Below, piece after piece: positions 45,062 to 53,835 of a DNA stretch of 64,000 nt; within the stretch, counting starts at the first letter, position 1, and each line of letters starts with the position of its first letter. This DNA is from Mesorhizobium sp. CU3 (GTDB lineage: Bacteria; Pseudomonadota; Alphaproteobacteria; Rhizobiales; Rhizobiaceae), in the NCBI RefSeq assembly GCF_006442965.1, contig NZ_VFWX01000012.1:62001-126000 (forward strand), given 5' to 3'. The notes beneath the pieces were generated by a model that was given only the letters and a program-made list of their open reading frames with translations, did not search any database and was not told where the DNA came from. A program made the position numbers and the translations under genes.

Positions 45062-46377
45062 GACTCCACAAGATCCTTTTGGCATTTGCGGCCGCCGGTG
45101 CAGCGTGCGGTCTTGGCTTGTTCTATTGGCTCGTATTGGGCCCCGGCCCGATGGACTTCGCTCCCGGGCCACGAGTTGAGCTGGCGGCCTATAAAGCCAG
45201 ACGACCGACAGGCGTCCCGCCTGAACTTGCCAACGCCGACATCGTCACGCGCGGCGAGTATCTCACGCGTGCAGCGGACTGCGCAGCTTGCCATACTGTT
45301 GCAGGTGGCAAGCCTTTTTCCGGCGGGTTTGCATTCAAACTGCCCTTCGGGACCATCTATTCAGCGAATATCACGCCCGATCCGGAAACGGGTATAGGTG
45401 CGTGGACCGATGACGAGTTTGTCCGCGCCGTGCACGAGGGCATTGGTCAAAAAGGCGAGCGTCTTTATCCGGCGTTCCCTTACGTCTCCTATACGGCAAT
45501 GACACGCGAAGATGTCCTAGCGATTAAGACCTATCTCTTCAGCCTGAAACCGGTGCACCATGTGCCGCCAAAGAATGACTTGGCCTTTCCATTCAATCAA
45601 CGTTGGCTGATGGGCGTCTGGTCCACATTCTTCAACCCCGACCAACGGTTCCGACCCAACGCCAGCCAAAGCGCAGAGTGGAACCGCGGCGCCTACCTTG
45701 CGGAAGCGCTGGCCCATTGCGGCGAATGCCATACTCCACGCAACTTGGCGCAGGCACTCGATAATCGGCGCAAATTTCAAGGTGCCATTATCGATGGTTG
45801 GCATGCCTATAATATCTCGTCAGACCCGAACTCGGGAGTTGGCGCCTGGTCAGACGCTACGCTGAGTGAGTTTCTATCAACTGGCCACGCTGAAGGACGA
45901 GGCACCGCATCTGGGCCGATGGGCGAGGCCGTCGACAACGGACTGCGCCACCTGACCCCGGGAGACATCAAGGCTCTCGTGACTTACTTGCGCAGCGTTC
46001 CTGCAGTCGACTCTCATGACGAGACCCAACTGCATGCCAGCAGTGAGCCGCATGCCAGCAATGAACTCGGCCAGCATCTATTTGAGGGATCATGCGTCAG
46101 TTGCCATAACTCGTCTGGTGTAGGGACGATAACTCCACTTGCAACCCTGATCGGAGACCATGCTGTCAATGATCGTGTAGCGACCAACGTGATCCAGACC
46201 ATCCTGTCGGGATCGGCGTGGAAGGCCGCCGACGGTCGGGCAATGATGCCGTCTTTTGCATCGTCTTTTTCCGATGCAGAGGTGGCTGCGCTAGCCAATT
46301 ATGTCGTCGGACGCTTCGGCAGCGGAGCTGCCAACGTTGTTCCGAGTGACGTCGCGGCTCTGCGAAAAGGCAAATAG
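45058..46377 (+). CDS. Tri-haem cytochrome c, electron acceptor of the molybdenum hydroxylase
   Basis: A 439-residue periplasmic or membrane-anchored cytochrome with an N-terminal hydrophobic segment (about 5-27) and three haem sites: CAACH at 75-79, CGECH at 221-225 and CVSCH at 346-350. It starts with GTG overlapping the previous stop by four bases (GTGA), marking tight coupling. It resembles the cytochrome subunits of gluconate and aldehyde dehydrogenases and should pass electrons to the respiratory chain. Confidence 0.92.
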   Translation: MRLHKILLAFAAAGAACGLGLFYWLVLGPGPMDFAPGPRVELAAYKARRPTGVPPELANADIVTRGEYLTRAADCAACHTVAGGKPFSGGFAFKLPFGTIYSANITPDPETGIGAWTDDEFVRAVHEGIGQKGERLYPAFPYVSYTAMTREDVLAIKTYLFSLKPVHHVPPKNDLAFPFNQRWLMGVWSTFFNPDQRFRPNASQSAEWNRGAYLAEALAHCGECHTPRNLAQALDNRRKFQGAIIDGWHAYNISSDPNSGVGAWSDATLSEFLSTGHAEGRGTASGPMGEAVDNGLRHLTPGDIKALVTYLRSVPAVDSHDETQLHASSEPHASNELGQHLFEGSCVSCHNSSGVGTITPLATLIGDHAVNDRVATNVIQTILSGSAWKAADGRAMMPSFASSFSDAEVAALANYVVGRFGSGAANVVPSDVAALRKGK

Positions 46378-46470
46378 GCGCCAGTTGCGGACATGCGCGC
46401 CTCTAAATTTCGGCAAACTACTGTGCGGCCCGAAATTTCTCCAAAAATCTCTAAGGAAAGGAAATTGGCT

Positions 46471-46881
46471 ATGGATGTGATGTCTACGGACTATGGGATA
46501 TTTCTTCTGCGTCTCGCGTTGGCGGCGCTGTTTGCAGCACACGCCTTGCTTAAGCTGCGTGTTTTCACAATTGCTGGAACCATGGCCTTTTTCCGTTCGA
46601 TCGGGTTGCCGAGCTGGCTTGCTCCTGTGACGATCGCGATGGAACTGGCGGGTGCTGCCGCACTTTTCCTCGGCATAGCTCCGCGCATCGCAGCGTTGCT
46701 GCTTGTACCCTTGATTTTGGGGACTATTCTAACAGTCCATGGTAAGAATGGATGGCTATTCACCAATCAAAACGGGGGCTGGGAATTTCCCGCGTTTTGG
46801 GCTGCTACCCTCTTCGCCTTGGCCTTGCTTGGCGACGGCGCGTTCGTGTTGGTGCCATCCTCAATAATACTCCCCCACTAG
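46471..46881 (+). CDS. DoxX-family membrane protein
   Basis: A 136-residue protein with four hydrophobic helices and the family start LLRLALAALFAAHALLKL. The ATG at 46471 fits an AAGGAAAGGA site; the extension to 46393 does not look coding. DoxX-like proteins are poorly understood membrane partners of redox enzymes. Its place 93 bases after the cytochrome suggests it belongs to module C. Confidence 0.8.
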   Translation: MDVMSTDYGIFLLRLALAALFAAHALLKLRVFTIAGTMAFFRSIGLPSWLAPVTIAMELAGAAALFLGIAPRIAALLLVPLILGTILTVHGKNGWLFTNQNGGWEFPAFWAATLFALALLGDGAFVLVPSSIILPH

Positions 46882-46996
46882 CCCACTCAAAGCTAAAGGT
46901 GCGTCCGCGCTCCAACGCGGAGCCAACTGTCTTTGCCTCGTCGGAAGTCAGAGACAACTTCTGGAATAGCTACGCGGTTGTGAGCCATGCAATCCA

Positions 46997-48031
46997 TCAA
47001 GGCCAGTCGACATTGCGCGCCTCTGGAACAGCTGGTCCCATGCCGAAATCGCGTGCTTGTCTGAAGCTTGAGGCAAGGTATCTTTGGAGGCGCGCGACCG
47101 CGCCGGGAATTTCGGGACGATCGGAAATCCAGCTGACATAGGACAGGTAGCGCATCAGGATAAACACCGGAAGTAGTGCCTCGTCCTGTGCAGAAAGTGG
47201 TCGCAGGCTGCGATAGCCTTCGAGCAAGGCGATCTGGATCAGACCATAGTGCGGCTCATCACGATTATTGGCCAGCACGATGGCGAGATCGTAGAGCCGC
47301 CACCCGAATGCGCAGTCGTCGAAGTCGATGAAGGCGACGTCCGAGCCAGCGAGAAGGATATTCTCTCGCACCAGGTCCGCATGGATCAATCCGAAGTCGC
47401 TCGGCATCACATTTGCGATGATCTGGCGAAGCTCTGTGCGAATCTCGCTCAGCCTGCGGCGCTGGTCGTCTGACAGCAGCGGACTGTCCCAGAAACGTCC
47501 CCACACTGGCCTCTCGCCCAAGATGCCCTCCGGGCCGAGGTCGGGGCGTTGAAAACCCAAGGGCAGGGTCCAACGGTCGGACAAAGCGTGCAGGCGCGCA
47601 AGGGTGACGCCGATGCCACGGAAGACGTCTTCAAGGCCTTGCGCAGGGCGCTCCAGCGGCTGGCCGGATCGCCCGAGCGGTTCTCCTTCTACCCAGGTCA
47701 GGAGGTCGGCGTGCTGCACAAACCCGCCATCGCCTGCCAGCGTCACAAGCAGACGGCCGTCGGGCGTCCGGACGGGATCGGGAACCAACAATCCGTTGGC
47801 GCGCAGATACCCCATCCAGGACAATTCCGAGACCAGAGCCTCGGCATCGTGATAGCCGGGTCGGTGCAGTCGCAGCGCCGCCTGCTGGCCTTCAACCATC
47901 ACCCGTAAGACTGCATTCTCGCGGTAGGTGTGAAACGTCGCGGGACCAGTGTCTGTACCCCAATGAGTCAATGCCTCGGCTGCGCGGCGGCTCAACGTCG
48001 CGTGTACGTCGGGTGGGATGTCAGACACCAT
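46997..48031 (-). CDS. APH-family small-molecule kinase, partner of a phospholyase
   Basis: A 344-residue kinase of the aminoglycoside phosphotransferase/choline kinase fold. HADLVRENIL at 217-226 holds the catalytic Asp219 and Asn224 and DFDD at 236-239 the metal-binding Asp. Its start lies one base after the stop of the class III PLP gene, so the two are co-translated. In animals and bacteria this pairing is known from hydroxylysine kinase with its phospholyase and from ethanolamine-phosphate phospholyase, so the likely role is phosphorylation of an amino alcohol. Homoserine-kinase-like activity is the alternative. Confidence 0.8.
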   Translation of the reverse strand: MVSDIPPDVHATLSRRAAEALTHWGTDTGPATFHTYRENAVLRVMVEGQQAALRLHRPGYHDAEALVSELSWMGYLRANGLLVPDPVRTPDGRLLVTLAGDGGFVQHADLLTWVEGEPLGRSGQPLERPAQGLEDVFRGIGVTLARLHALSDRWTLPLGFQRPDLGPEGILGERPVWGRFWDSPLLSDDQRRRLSEIRTELRQIIANVMPSDFGLIHADLVRENILLAGSDVAFIDFDDCAFGWRLYDLAIVLANNRDEPHYGLIQIALLEGYRSLRPLSAQDEALLPVFILMRYLSYVSWISDRPEIPGAVARLQRYLASSFRQARDFGMGPAVPEARNVDWP

Positions 48032-48032
48032 C

Positions 48033-49316
48033 TCAGACCCGCCCCAGCACCCGGTCGAGAATGTCTATAAGGAGATCAGCGTTTTCGATCGAGAAGGGCA
48101 TTGGCGGCCTCATCTTGGTGACGTTCCCATGAATGCCCAGCCGGCCGATCAGCACGCCCTCTTCGCGCAGGCCATCCACGATTTTGGTCGCGAGGTCAGG
48201 TGCTGGCGCCCGGCTGGGGCGGTCAGTTACGAGCTCGCAGCCAAAGAAGAGCCCGGTTCCTCTGACGTCGCCGATCAGGCTATGGCGACCGGCGAGATCC
48301 TGCAGCCGGCGGTTCGCATAGGTTCCCACTCGCGCCGCATTCTCGATCAGCCTCTCCCGCTCGATGACGTCAAGCACCGCGCTCGCGGCCGCGCAGGAGA
48401 CCGGGTTCCCACCGAAAGTGTTGAAATAGCGGACCTTCTTGCGGAAAGCGCTTAATATATCCCTCGTGGTGACCACACCGCCGACCGGATGACCATTGCC
48501 CATGGGCTTGCCAAGCGTCACGATGTCGGGGACAAAGCCAGCAAGTTCATGCCCCCACATGCGCCCGGTTCGTCCGAAGCCCGGCTGCACTTCGTCCGCA
48601 ATCACGATCCCGCCGGCCTCCCGAACGGCCCGGATCGCCTTGGTCAGGAAGCCGTGAGGGAGGTCCGGAAAGCCTTCATTTGAGAAGAAGGGATCGATGA
48701 TCAGCGCCGAGATCCCGTGCCCGGTGGCGATCAGGTCCGCAATCGCGGCTTCGACAGCGCGGGCGAATGCTTCCTCGAAGGGAATCCCGTCCATCTCCCC
48801 CAGCGGCCGGTAACTATCGGGGGCCGGTATGAAGCGGACATGTCCGCCACGGCCTCCTATCGGTTCGGTCTGTGCAGTCAGTTGGGAAACCGCAGCGGTG
48901 TTGCCGTGGTAGGTGTGCGCTGTCGCGATAACACCGGAACGGCCCGTAACCACCTGCGCCATCCGCAAAGCGATGTCGTTCGCCTCGCTCGCTGTACAGG
49001 TCAAGATCGCCGTCGCCAGAGAGGCGTCGAAGGTCGCCGTCAGTTTCTCGACATAGTCGAGGATGCCCTCGTGTAAGTAGCGCGTGTGCGTGTTCAACAT
49101 CGCGGCCTGCCGCATCATAGCCTCGACGACCGCCGGGTGGCAGTGACCGACGTGGGCGACGTTGTTGTAGCAGTCCAGGTAGCGCCGCCCGTCGGCGTCC
49201 CAGAGCCAGACGCCCTCACCACGCACTATATGCACCGGGTCAGTGTAGAACAGCGGAGTGTTGGGTCCCAGCAGCCGCTCCCGGCGTGCCAGGAGGTCGG
49301 GTTCAGTCGTCGTCAT
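48033..49316 (-). CDS. Class III PLP enzyme, probable amino-alcohol-phosphate phospholyase
   Basis: A 427-residue fold-type I PLP enzyme annotated in most genomes as an aminotransferase. Lys270 (TLGKPMGNGHP) binds PLP and Asp241 (ADEVQPGFGRTG) contacts its nitrogen. The GKPMGNGHPV segment is typical of the AGXT2L group, which eliminates phosphate and ammonia from phosphoethanolamine or 5-phosphohydroxylysine to give an aldehyde. The start at 49316 is chosen over a GTG at 49334. It is the first gene after the operator at 49392 and is coupled to the kinase downstream. Confidence 0.82.
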   Translation of the reverse strand: MTTTEPDLLARRERLLGPNTPLFYTDPVHIVRGEGVWLWDADGRRYLDCYNNVAHVGHCHPAVVEAMMRQAAMLNTHTRYLHEGILDYVEKLTATFDASLATAILTCTASEANDIALRMAQVVTGRSGVIATAHTYHGNTAAVSQLTAQTEPIGGRGGHVRFIPAPDSYRPLGEMDGIPFEEAFARAVEAAIADLIATGHGISALIIDPFFSNEGFPDLPHGFLTKAIRAVREAGGIVIADEVQPGFGRTGRMWGHELAGFVPDIVTLGKPMGNGHPVGGVVTTRDILSAFRKKVRYFNTFGGNPVSCAAASAVLDVIERERLIENAARVGTYANRRLQDLAGRHSLIGDVRGTGLFFGCELVTDRPSRAPAPDLATKIVDGLREEGVLIGRLGIHGNVTKMRPPMPFSIENADLLIDILDRVLGRV

Positions 49317-49391
49317 CTCAAGTCCTCGCCTCACCCGACTGCACCCCGAAACGACAATTTCAGGACCGGCAATCTCTGTCGAAATACAGGA

Positions 49392-49406
49392 TGGAATTTA
49401 ATTTCA
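49392..49406. promoter_or_regulatory. Module D operator, copy 1
   Basis: TGGAATTTAATTTCA is a slightly degenerate copy of the palindrome TGGAATTAAATTCCA seen twice more at 56814 and 59274. It lies between the divergent phospholyase-kinase pair and the ThDP enzyme. Confidence 0.6.
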
Positions 49407-49599
49407 TTTTTTTGTTGATGCGCACCTTAAGCTATGGCAGCTTGGGCTTGCAACAGAAATCTGCGTTCGGTGGCGGCTCCTTTTTGAGCGGCCTTCGGGG
49501 GTGAAGCGGGGCGGGACGAACGGTCTTGCCGCCGAGCGCAGACGGCTGGGCTGCGCATCGCCACGTCAATCGTCTTCCACAAGATTCTGGAGTTCAGGA

Positions 49600-51273
49600 A
49601 TGTCGTCAGTCACTGCCGGTGAATGGCTAGCACGCACACTCGGCCGACAAGGCATCGACCATGTCTTCTTTGTCGATGCGATCCTGCGGCGCACCCTGGT
49701 CGAGCTCGAACAGGTCGGCGTCAAACGCGTCCTCGCTCACACCGAGAAGGCGGCTGCCTATATGGCCGACGGCTATGCCCGGATCCGCGGCCTGCCAGGC
49801 ATCTGCATGGCGCAATCGGTGGGTGCCGCCAATCTGGCGGCGGGTTTGCAGGACGCGTTCCTGGCGCAGAGTCCGGTGATAGCGCTCACAGGGCGCAAGC
49901 CGCTTTCCTACAGGGACCGTAACGCCTATCAGGAGGTGAAGCATGCGCCGCTGTTTTCCTCTGTCAGCAAGTTCTCTGGCGACGTTGATGACCCGCGCGA
50001 ACTGCCGCGCATGTTGGCGCATGCCTGGCGTGTCGCGCTCACGGCAACACCGGGTCCGACGCATCTGGATATTGACGGTCTGACCGGCGATCGTCTCGAA
50101 CGGGGCCTCGTCGGCGACGCAACTGACTGGGCTGTGCCGCTCGGGGCCGGGCCAGTGCATCGCGCGCTCGCGAATGAGACTGAACTTGCAACCGCGGCCG
50201 AAATCCTGCTTGGGGCAAAGCGTCTCGCCATTGTCGCGGGGTCGGGGGCAACGCTTTCGCAAGCGGGTTCGCAATTGTTGACGCTGGCCGAGCGGCTGGC
50301 GGCACCGATTGCGACTTCGCTCGGCGCCCGTGGCATCGTGCCCACGCGCCATCGCCTGGCGGTTGGCACCGTCGGCAACTATTCCGCCGCTCCGGCCAAC
50401 CAAGTCGTCCATGCCGCCGACGTCGTCCTCTTCGTCGGGTGCCGGGCGGGCGATCAGGTGACGTTGGACTGGCAGGTGCCGGGCGCCGAAGTCCGCATTG
50501 TACAACTGGACGCCGATCCTGTGGAGATTGGCCGCAACTATGCCAACACCAGCGGCATTTGCGGCGACCCGAAACTTGCCCTCGAGGCGTTGATTGGCCT
50601 GACCGGCAATCCCGATCGTGACAGCGCCTATAGCGACTGGGCAGCCGGCCTGATGCAGCAATGGCGTGCCGATCTTGCGCGTCTCGTCGCCGAGGACATC
50701 CCGGCGATCCGTGTCGAGCGTCTGTGCCACGAGATCGGGGAAGCGCTGCCGGCGAACGGCATCCTCGTCGCCGATACGGGGTATTCCTCGATCTGGTCCT
50801 GCACCTGCATCGAACTCAATGGTGCCGGACAGACCTATCTGCGTGCAGCCGGGTCGCTCGGCTGGTCGTTCCCGGCCGCGATGGGTGCCAAATGCGCAGC
50901 CGGCGACAGGCCGGTGATCTGCTTAACCGGCGACGGCGGTTTCTACTATCACCTTGCCGAGTTGGAGACGGCGCGGCGCAACGACATCGCGGTGGTGGTC
51001 GTGGTGAACAACAACAGTGGCTTCGGTCAATCGCTGAGCAGCATCCGCGCCATCCAGGGCCAGACACCGGGCAAGCCGGAAGAACTCTACCAGTTCGGGC
51101 CGCTCGATTTCGCTCGCGTTGCCGAGAGCTTTGGCGTCCGCGGCATCCGCGTGGAGAAGGCGGCCGACATTGCCGGTGCGCTGCGCGAGGCGATTGCGCT
51201 CAAGGCGCCCGTCGTCTTGGACGTCGTCACGGACATCGGGCCACGCACGCCCTCGCCGTGGAAGCCTGCCTGA
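49600..51273 (+). CDS. Thiamine-diphosphate enzyme of the acetolactate synthase/decarboxylase group
   Basis: A 557-residue protein with the three ThDP-family domains. Glu49 in HTEKAAAYMADGYA activates the cofactor, and GDGG at about 444 followed by NNNSG at about 471 binds diphosphate and Mg. The middle domain looks intact, and no small subunit is encoded nearby, so acetolactate synthesis is unlikely; a 2-oxo acid decarboxylase or carboligase is more plausible. The start at 49600 follows GGAG with good spacing; the longer frame to 49501 does not. It is followed by an SDR gene 35 bases on. Confidence 0.85.
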   Translation: MSSVTAGEWLARTLGRQGIDHVFFVDAILRRTLVELEQVGVKRVLAHTEKAAAYMADGYARIRGLPGICMAQSVGAANLAAGLQDAFLAQSPVIALTGRKPLSYRDRNAYQEVKHAPLFSSVSKFSGDVDDPRELPRMLAHAWRVALTATPGPTHLDIDGLTGDRLERGLVGDATDWAVPLGAGPVHRALANETELATAAEILLGAKRLAIVAGSGATLSQAGSQLLTLAERLAAPIATSLGARGIVPTRHRLAVGTVGNYSAAPANQVVHAADVVLFVGCRAGDQVTLDWQVPGAEVRIVQLDADPVEIGRNYANTSGICGDPKLALEALIGLTGNPDRDSAYSDWAAGLMQQWRADLARLVAEDIPAIRVERLCHEIGEALPANGILVADTGYSSIWSCTCIELNGAGQTYLRAAGSLGWSFPAAMGAKCAAGDRPVICLTGDGGFYYHLAELETARRNDIAVVVVVNNNSGFGQSLSSIRAIQGQTPGKPEELYQFGPLDFARVAESFGVRGIRVEKAADIAGALREAIALKAPVVLDVVTDIGPRTPSPWKPA

Positions 51274-51308
51274 ACGCCGCCGAAAAAGATTTGAAATGGA
51301 GTTTTGAC

Positions 51309-52070
51309 ATGGCGCCCAATTACGATCTGACAGGCAAATGCGCGTTGGTGACGGGAAGCGCGTCGGGGATCGGCCTGGCGACGGTGCGGCGCCTTGCGGC
51401 GAGTGGCTGCAAAGTCGCGTTGAACCATCTTCCCGATGATCCCCGCGGTCCCGATGAAGTCGCCAGCCTGGTGGCCGAGGGATATGACGTAGTTGGGTTT
51501 CCAGCCGCGATCGGTCAGGGCGGTGAGGCCGACCTCTTGCAGTCGGTCGCCGAGGAGTTCGGGGGCCTGGATCTGCTCGTCAACAACGCCGGCACGCCTG
51601 GTGCGAAGTCCTCGATTCCGGCCACAGCGCTCGACGACATTACCGACGCCTTGTGGTCGACTGTGCTGGAGACCAATCTTGTCGGCCTCTTCCGGGCCAC
51701 ACGCGCCGCGGCGCCGCTGCTGCGTCAATCCGGTGGCGCGGTCGTAAACCTTGCATCCGTGTCGGCGTTCACATCGCGCGGATCAAGCATGGCCTATGCG
51801 GCGAGCAAGGCCGGCGTCATGACGCTGACAAGGCATCTTGCCCAGGGACTGGCCCCGGCCATTCGCATCAACGCTGTGGCACCCGGAGCAGTCGACAGCA
51901 CCTGGGACATACGCTGGACCGACGAGCAAAGGCGCGCCTCCATCGAGGCGACGCCGTTGCGCCGGCGCTGTTCTCCTGAAGACATCGCCGAAACCGTCAT
52001 CTATCTCGGCTTCGCGGCGCCGATGATCACCGGCCAGACCATTGTCATCGATGGCGGGCTCACGCTTTAA
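51309..52070 (+). CDS. SDR-family oxidoreductase (module D)
   Basis: A 253-residue short-chain dehydrogenase with TGSASGIG at 15-22, NNAG at 92-95, catalytic Ser150, Tyr163 and Lys167 (YAASK), and a C-terminal TGQTIVIDGGLTL. The residues NHLPDD after the second strand are unusual and suggest NADP. The ATG at 51309 sits behind GGAG; the large overlapping frame from 50661 is an artefact. It ends the plus-strand operon with the ThDP enzyme and probably reduces or oxidises its product or substrate. Confidence 0.86.
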   Translation: MAPNYDLTGKCALVTGSASGIGLATVRRLAASGCKVALNHLPDDPRGPDEVASLVAEGYDVVGFPAAIGQGGEADLLQSVAEEFGGLDLLVNNAGTPGAKSSIPATALDDITDALWSTVLETNLVGLFRATRAAAPLLRQSGGAVVNLASVSAFTSRGSSMAYAASKAGVMTLTRHLAQGLAPAIRINAVAPGAVDSTWDIRWTDEQRRASIEATPLRRRCSPEDIAETVIYLGFAAPMITGQTIVIDGGLTL

Positions 52071-52072
52071 AG

Positions 52073-52086
52073 TCCCCGATAGGGGA
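52073..52086 (+). terminator. Short hairpin after the SDR gene
   Basis: TCCCC, loop GATA, GGGGA: a five-base stem just past the stop. Too short to be a sure terminator and without a T-run; it could also be part of the IS left end. Confidence 0.35.
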
Positions 52087-52094
52087 TCTGTAAA

Positions 52095-52660
52095 CCCCAC
52101 GCCTTTAGGCGGCCTGGGATTGCGGCGCTTCCAGTGTAGATTGGCTGGATGGAAGCGTAGAAGCGCGGCAGCCACACAGCCTGGGACTGCAAACATCATC
52201 TGGTGTGGGTGACGAATTACCCCTACGCGGTGCTTGGCGGCGACGCGGGCAACCGCTGCCGGGAGCTATTGCGCGAGACGGCAATGGCACACGAGATGAT
52301 CATTCACGCCGGGTCGATCAACCGTGACCACGTGCATGTGCTGGTGTCGATACCGCCGAGCCTGTCGGTGTCACGCGCCGTGCAGCACCTAAAAGGGCGC
52401 AGTTCGCACAAGCTGCTGGGCGAGTTCGCGATATTGCGCAGGCGCTACTGGGGTCAGCATCTGTGGGCAAGGGGCTATTGGGTTGCCACGAGCGGCAACG
52501 TCACGGACGAGATGTGGATGGAATATATCAAGAACCAGACGCCGCCGGAGCCCGACGACAACTTCAACGTGACGTGAGCGAGCACCCCGTCCGCCCATTG
52601 GCGGACCGATCCGGCTTTGAGCCGTAACCTGAAGCCACCGCCTTTAGGCGGTGGAGCATT
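52095..52660 (+). mobile_element. IS200/IS605-type insertion element
   Basis: The element is bounded by matching subterminal hairpins: GCCTTTAGGC at 52101-52110 on the left, and on the right a longer stem at 52635-52654 (CCACCGCC, loop TTTA, GGCGGTGG). Such hairpins are the recognition sites of Y1 transposases, one of which (broken) lies inside. There is no second gene (tnpB), so it is the short IS200-like form. It sits between the convergent SDR and oligopeptide ATPase genes and disrupts neither. Outer borders are approximate. Confidence 0.75.
52149..52577 (+). pseudogene. tnpA: IS200/IS605 Y1 transposase TnpA with early stop
   Basis: The natural start is the ATG at 52149 (M-E-A), but codon 4 is TAG at 52158-52160, where family members have an aromatic residue; from codon 5 the frame reads KRGSHTAWDCKHHLVWVTNY and continues without interruption to 52577. 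The HUH motif is seen as DHVHVLV and the catalytic Tyr is in MEYIKNQ near the C-terminus. A GTG at about 52202 could start a shortened protein, but that would remove the first strand. Complete otherwise, so inactivation looks recent. Confidence 0.75.
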
Positions 52661-52826
52661 CACAGTCCAACCCTTCAAGGGACGACAAAGCTTCATCTCT
52701 CTGCGTCCACGACCTCCTGGCGCAGAGACGAACACACTTTTCCTGGAATTGCTTTTGAGCCGCTGGCGCAACGTTGGGCGCGCCATGCGCCGAAGCTTGC
52801 CGTGGCCACGCCCAGTCCGGCGCAGG

Positions 52827-53831
52827 TCAATCCGGGAAATGACAGGCGACGCGTCCGCCGTCGCCTGTTTCTGCGAGGTCTGGCTTGACCGAGGCGCAGA
52901 TCGCTTGAGCCTTCGGACAACGTGTACGAAAGGCGCAGCCCGAAGGCGGCGATAGCGGACTTGGGATCTCCCCCTTGAGCACGATATGCTCCCGGCCTCG
53001 CTCAGCCACGGGATCGGCGATCGGCACCGCCGACAGAAGCGCGGTCGTGTAGGGGTGACGGGGATGCCGGTAGAGTGTCGCCGCATCGGCAATCTCGATA
53101 ATCCTGCCCAGATACATGACCGCCACATTCTTGGAGATGTGCCGCACGACCGAAAGGTCATGGGCAATGAACAAGTATGCAATGCCAAGCCGCTGCTGCA
53201 GGTCTTGCAAAAGGTTGAGGACGCCCGCCTGGACGGACACGTCGAGCGCCGAGACCGGCTCGTCGAGAACAAGGGCATCAGGCTCCACCACCAGCGCGCG
53301 GGCGATGACCACACGCTGTCTTTGGCCGCCTGAGAGTTCGTGGGGAAAGCGTTTGCCGTGCTCTGGCGTGAGCTGGACCTGGCCAAGAATTGCGCGGGCG
53401 CGATCCCTGCGCTCGGCCTTCGGCATGTCGAGGATTCGCAACGGCTCGGCGATGATGTCCTCGACAGACATGCGCGGATGCAGCGAGGAGTAAGGATCCT
53501 GGAACACGAATTGCAGGTGCTGGCGCATCCTGCGCATTTCGGGCGCCGGCAGCGACAGGATATCGGACCCCCGATAACGGACCTCACCGGACGAGGGTTC
53601 TGTCAGTCGCAAGACGGCCTTGCCGAGCGTGGACTTGCCACAGCCCGACTCGCCAACCAGCCCCAAAGTCTCGCCATGGCGCAGCTCGAAGGACACGCCG
53701 TCGACGGCCTTTACCTGGGCGACCTCGCGTCGCAGGATCATCCCGGCCATGACAGGAAAGATCTTCCTCAAGTCGCGAACGTCGAGGACGACATCCCCGT
53801 CAGCGCCGCGCTGTCTGTCAGGTTGCTTCAT
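52827..53831 (-). CDS. Oligopeptide/dipeptide ABC transporter ATPase (DppF type)
   Basis: A 334-residue ATPase with Walker A GESGCGKST at 60-68, signature LSGGQRQRVVIARA, Walker B ALVLDEPVSALDV, and the C-terminal oligo_HPY extension with Cys-containing CAFRTRCPKAQAIC. It is the last gene of the dpp-like operon, five bases after its partner ATPase. It powers the importer whose binding protein is encoded at 59427. Confidence 0.92.
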   Translation of the reverse strand: MKQPDRQRGADGDVVLDVRDLRKIFPVMAGMILRREVAQVKAVDGVSFELRHGETLGLVGESGCGKSTLGKAVLRLTEPSSGEVRYRGSDILSLPAPEMRRMRQHLQFVFQDPYSSLHPRMSVEDIIAEPLRILDMPKAERRDRARAILGQVQLTPEHGKRFPHELSGGQRQRVVIARALVVEPDALVLDEPVSALDVSVQAGVLNLLQDLQQRLGIAYLFIAHDLSVVRHISKNVAVMYLGRIIEIADAATLYRHPRHPYTTALLSAVPIADPVAERGREHIVLKGEIPSPLSPPSGCAFRTRCPKAQAICASVKPDLAETGDGGRVACHFPD

Positions 53832-53835
53832 GACG

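Noticed and set aside
49627..50730. 367-codon minus-strand open frame opposite the ThDP enzyme
   Set aside because: Antisense shadow of a gene with intact ThDP motifs.
49600..51273. Calling the ThDP enzyme an acetolactate synthase
   Set aside because: No regulatory subunit and no branched-chain amino acid genes are near, and its regulon is catabolic.
50661..52070. Long plus-strand frame that would fuse sequence within the ThDP gene to the SDR
   Set aside because: The part before 51309 is the ThDP gene in the wrong frame; the SDR has its own start and ribosome binding site.
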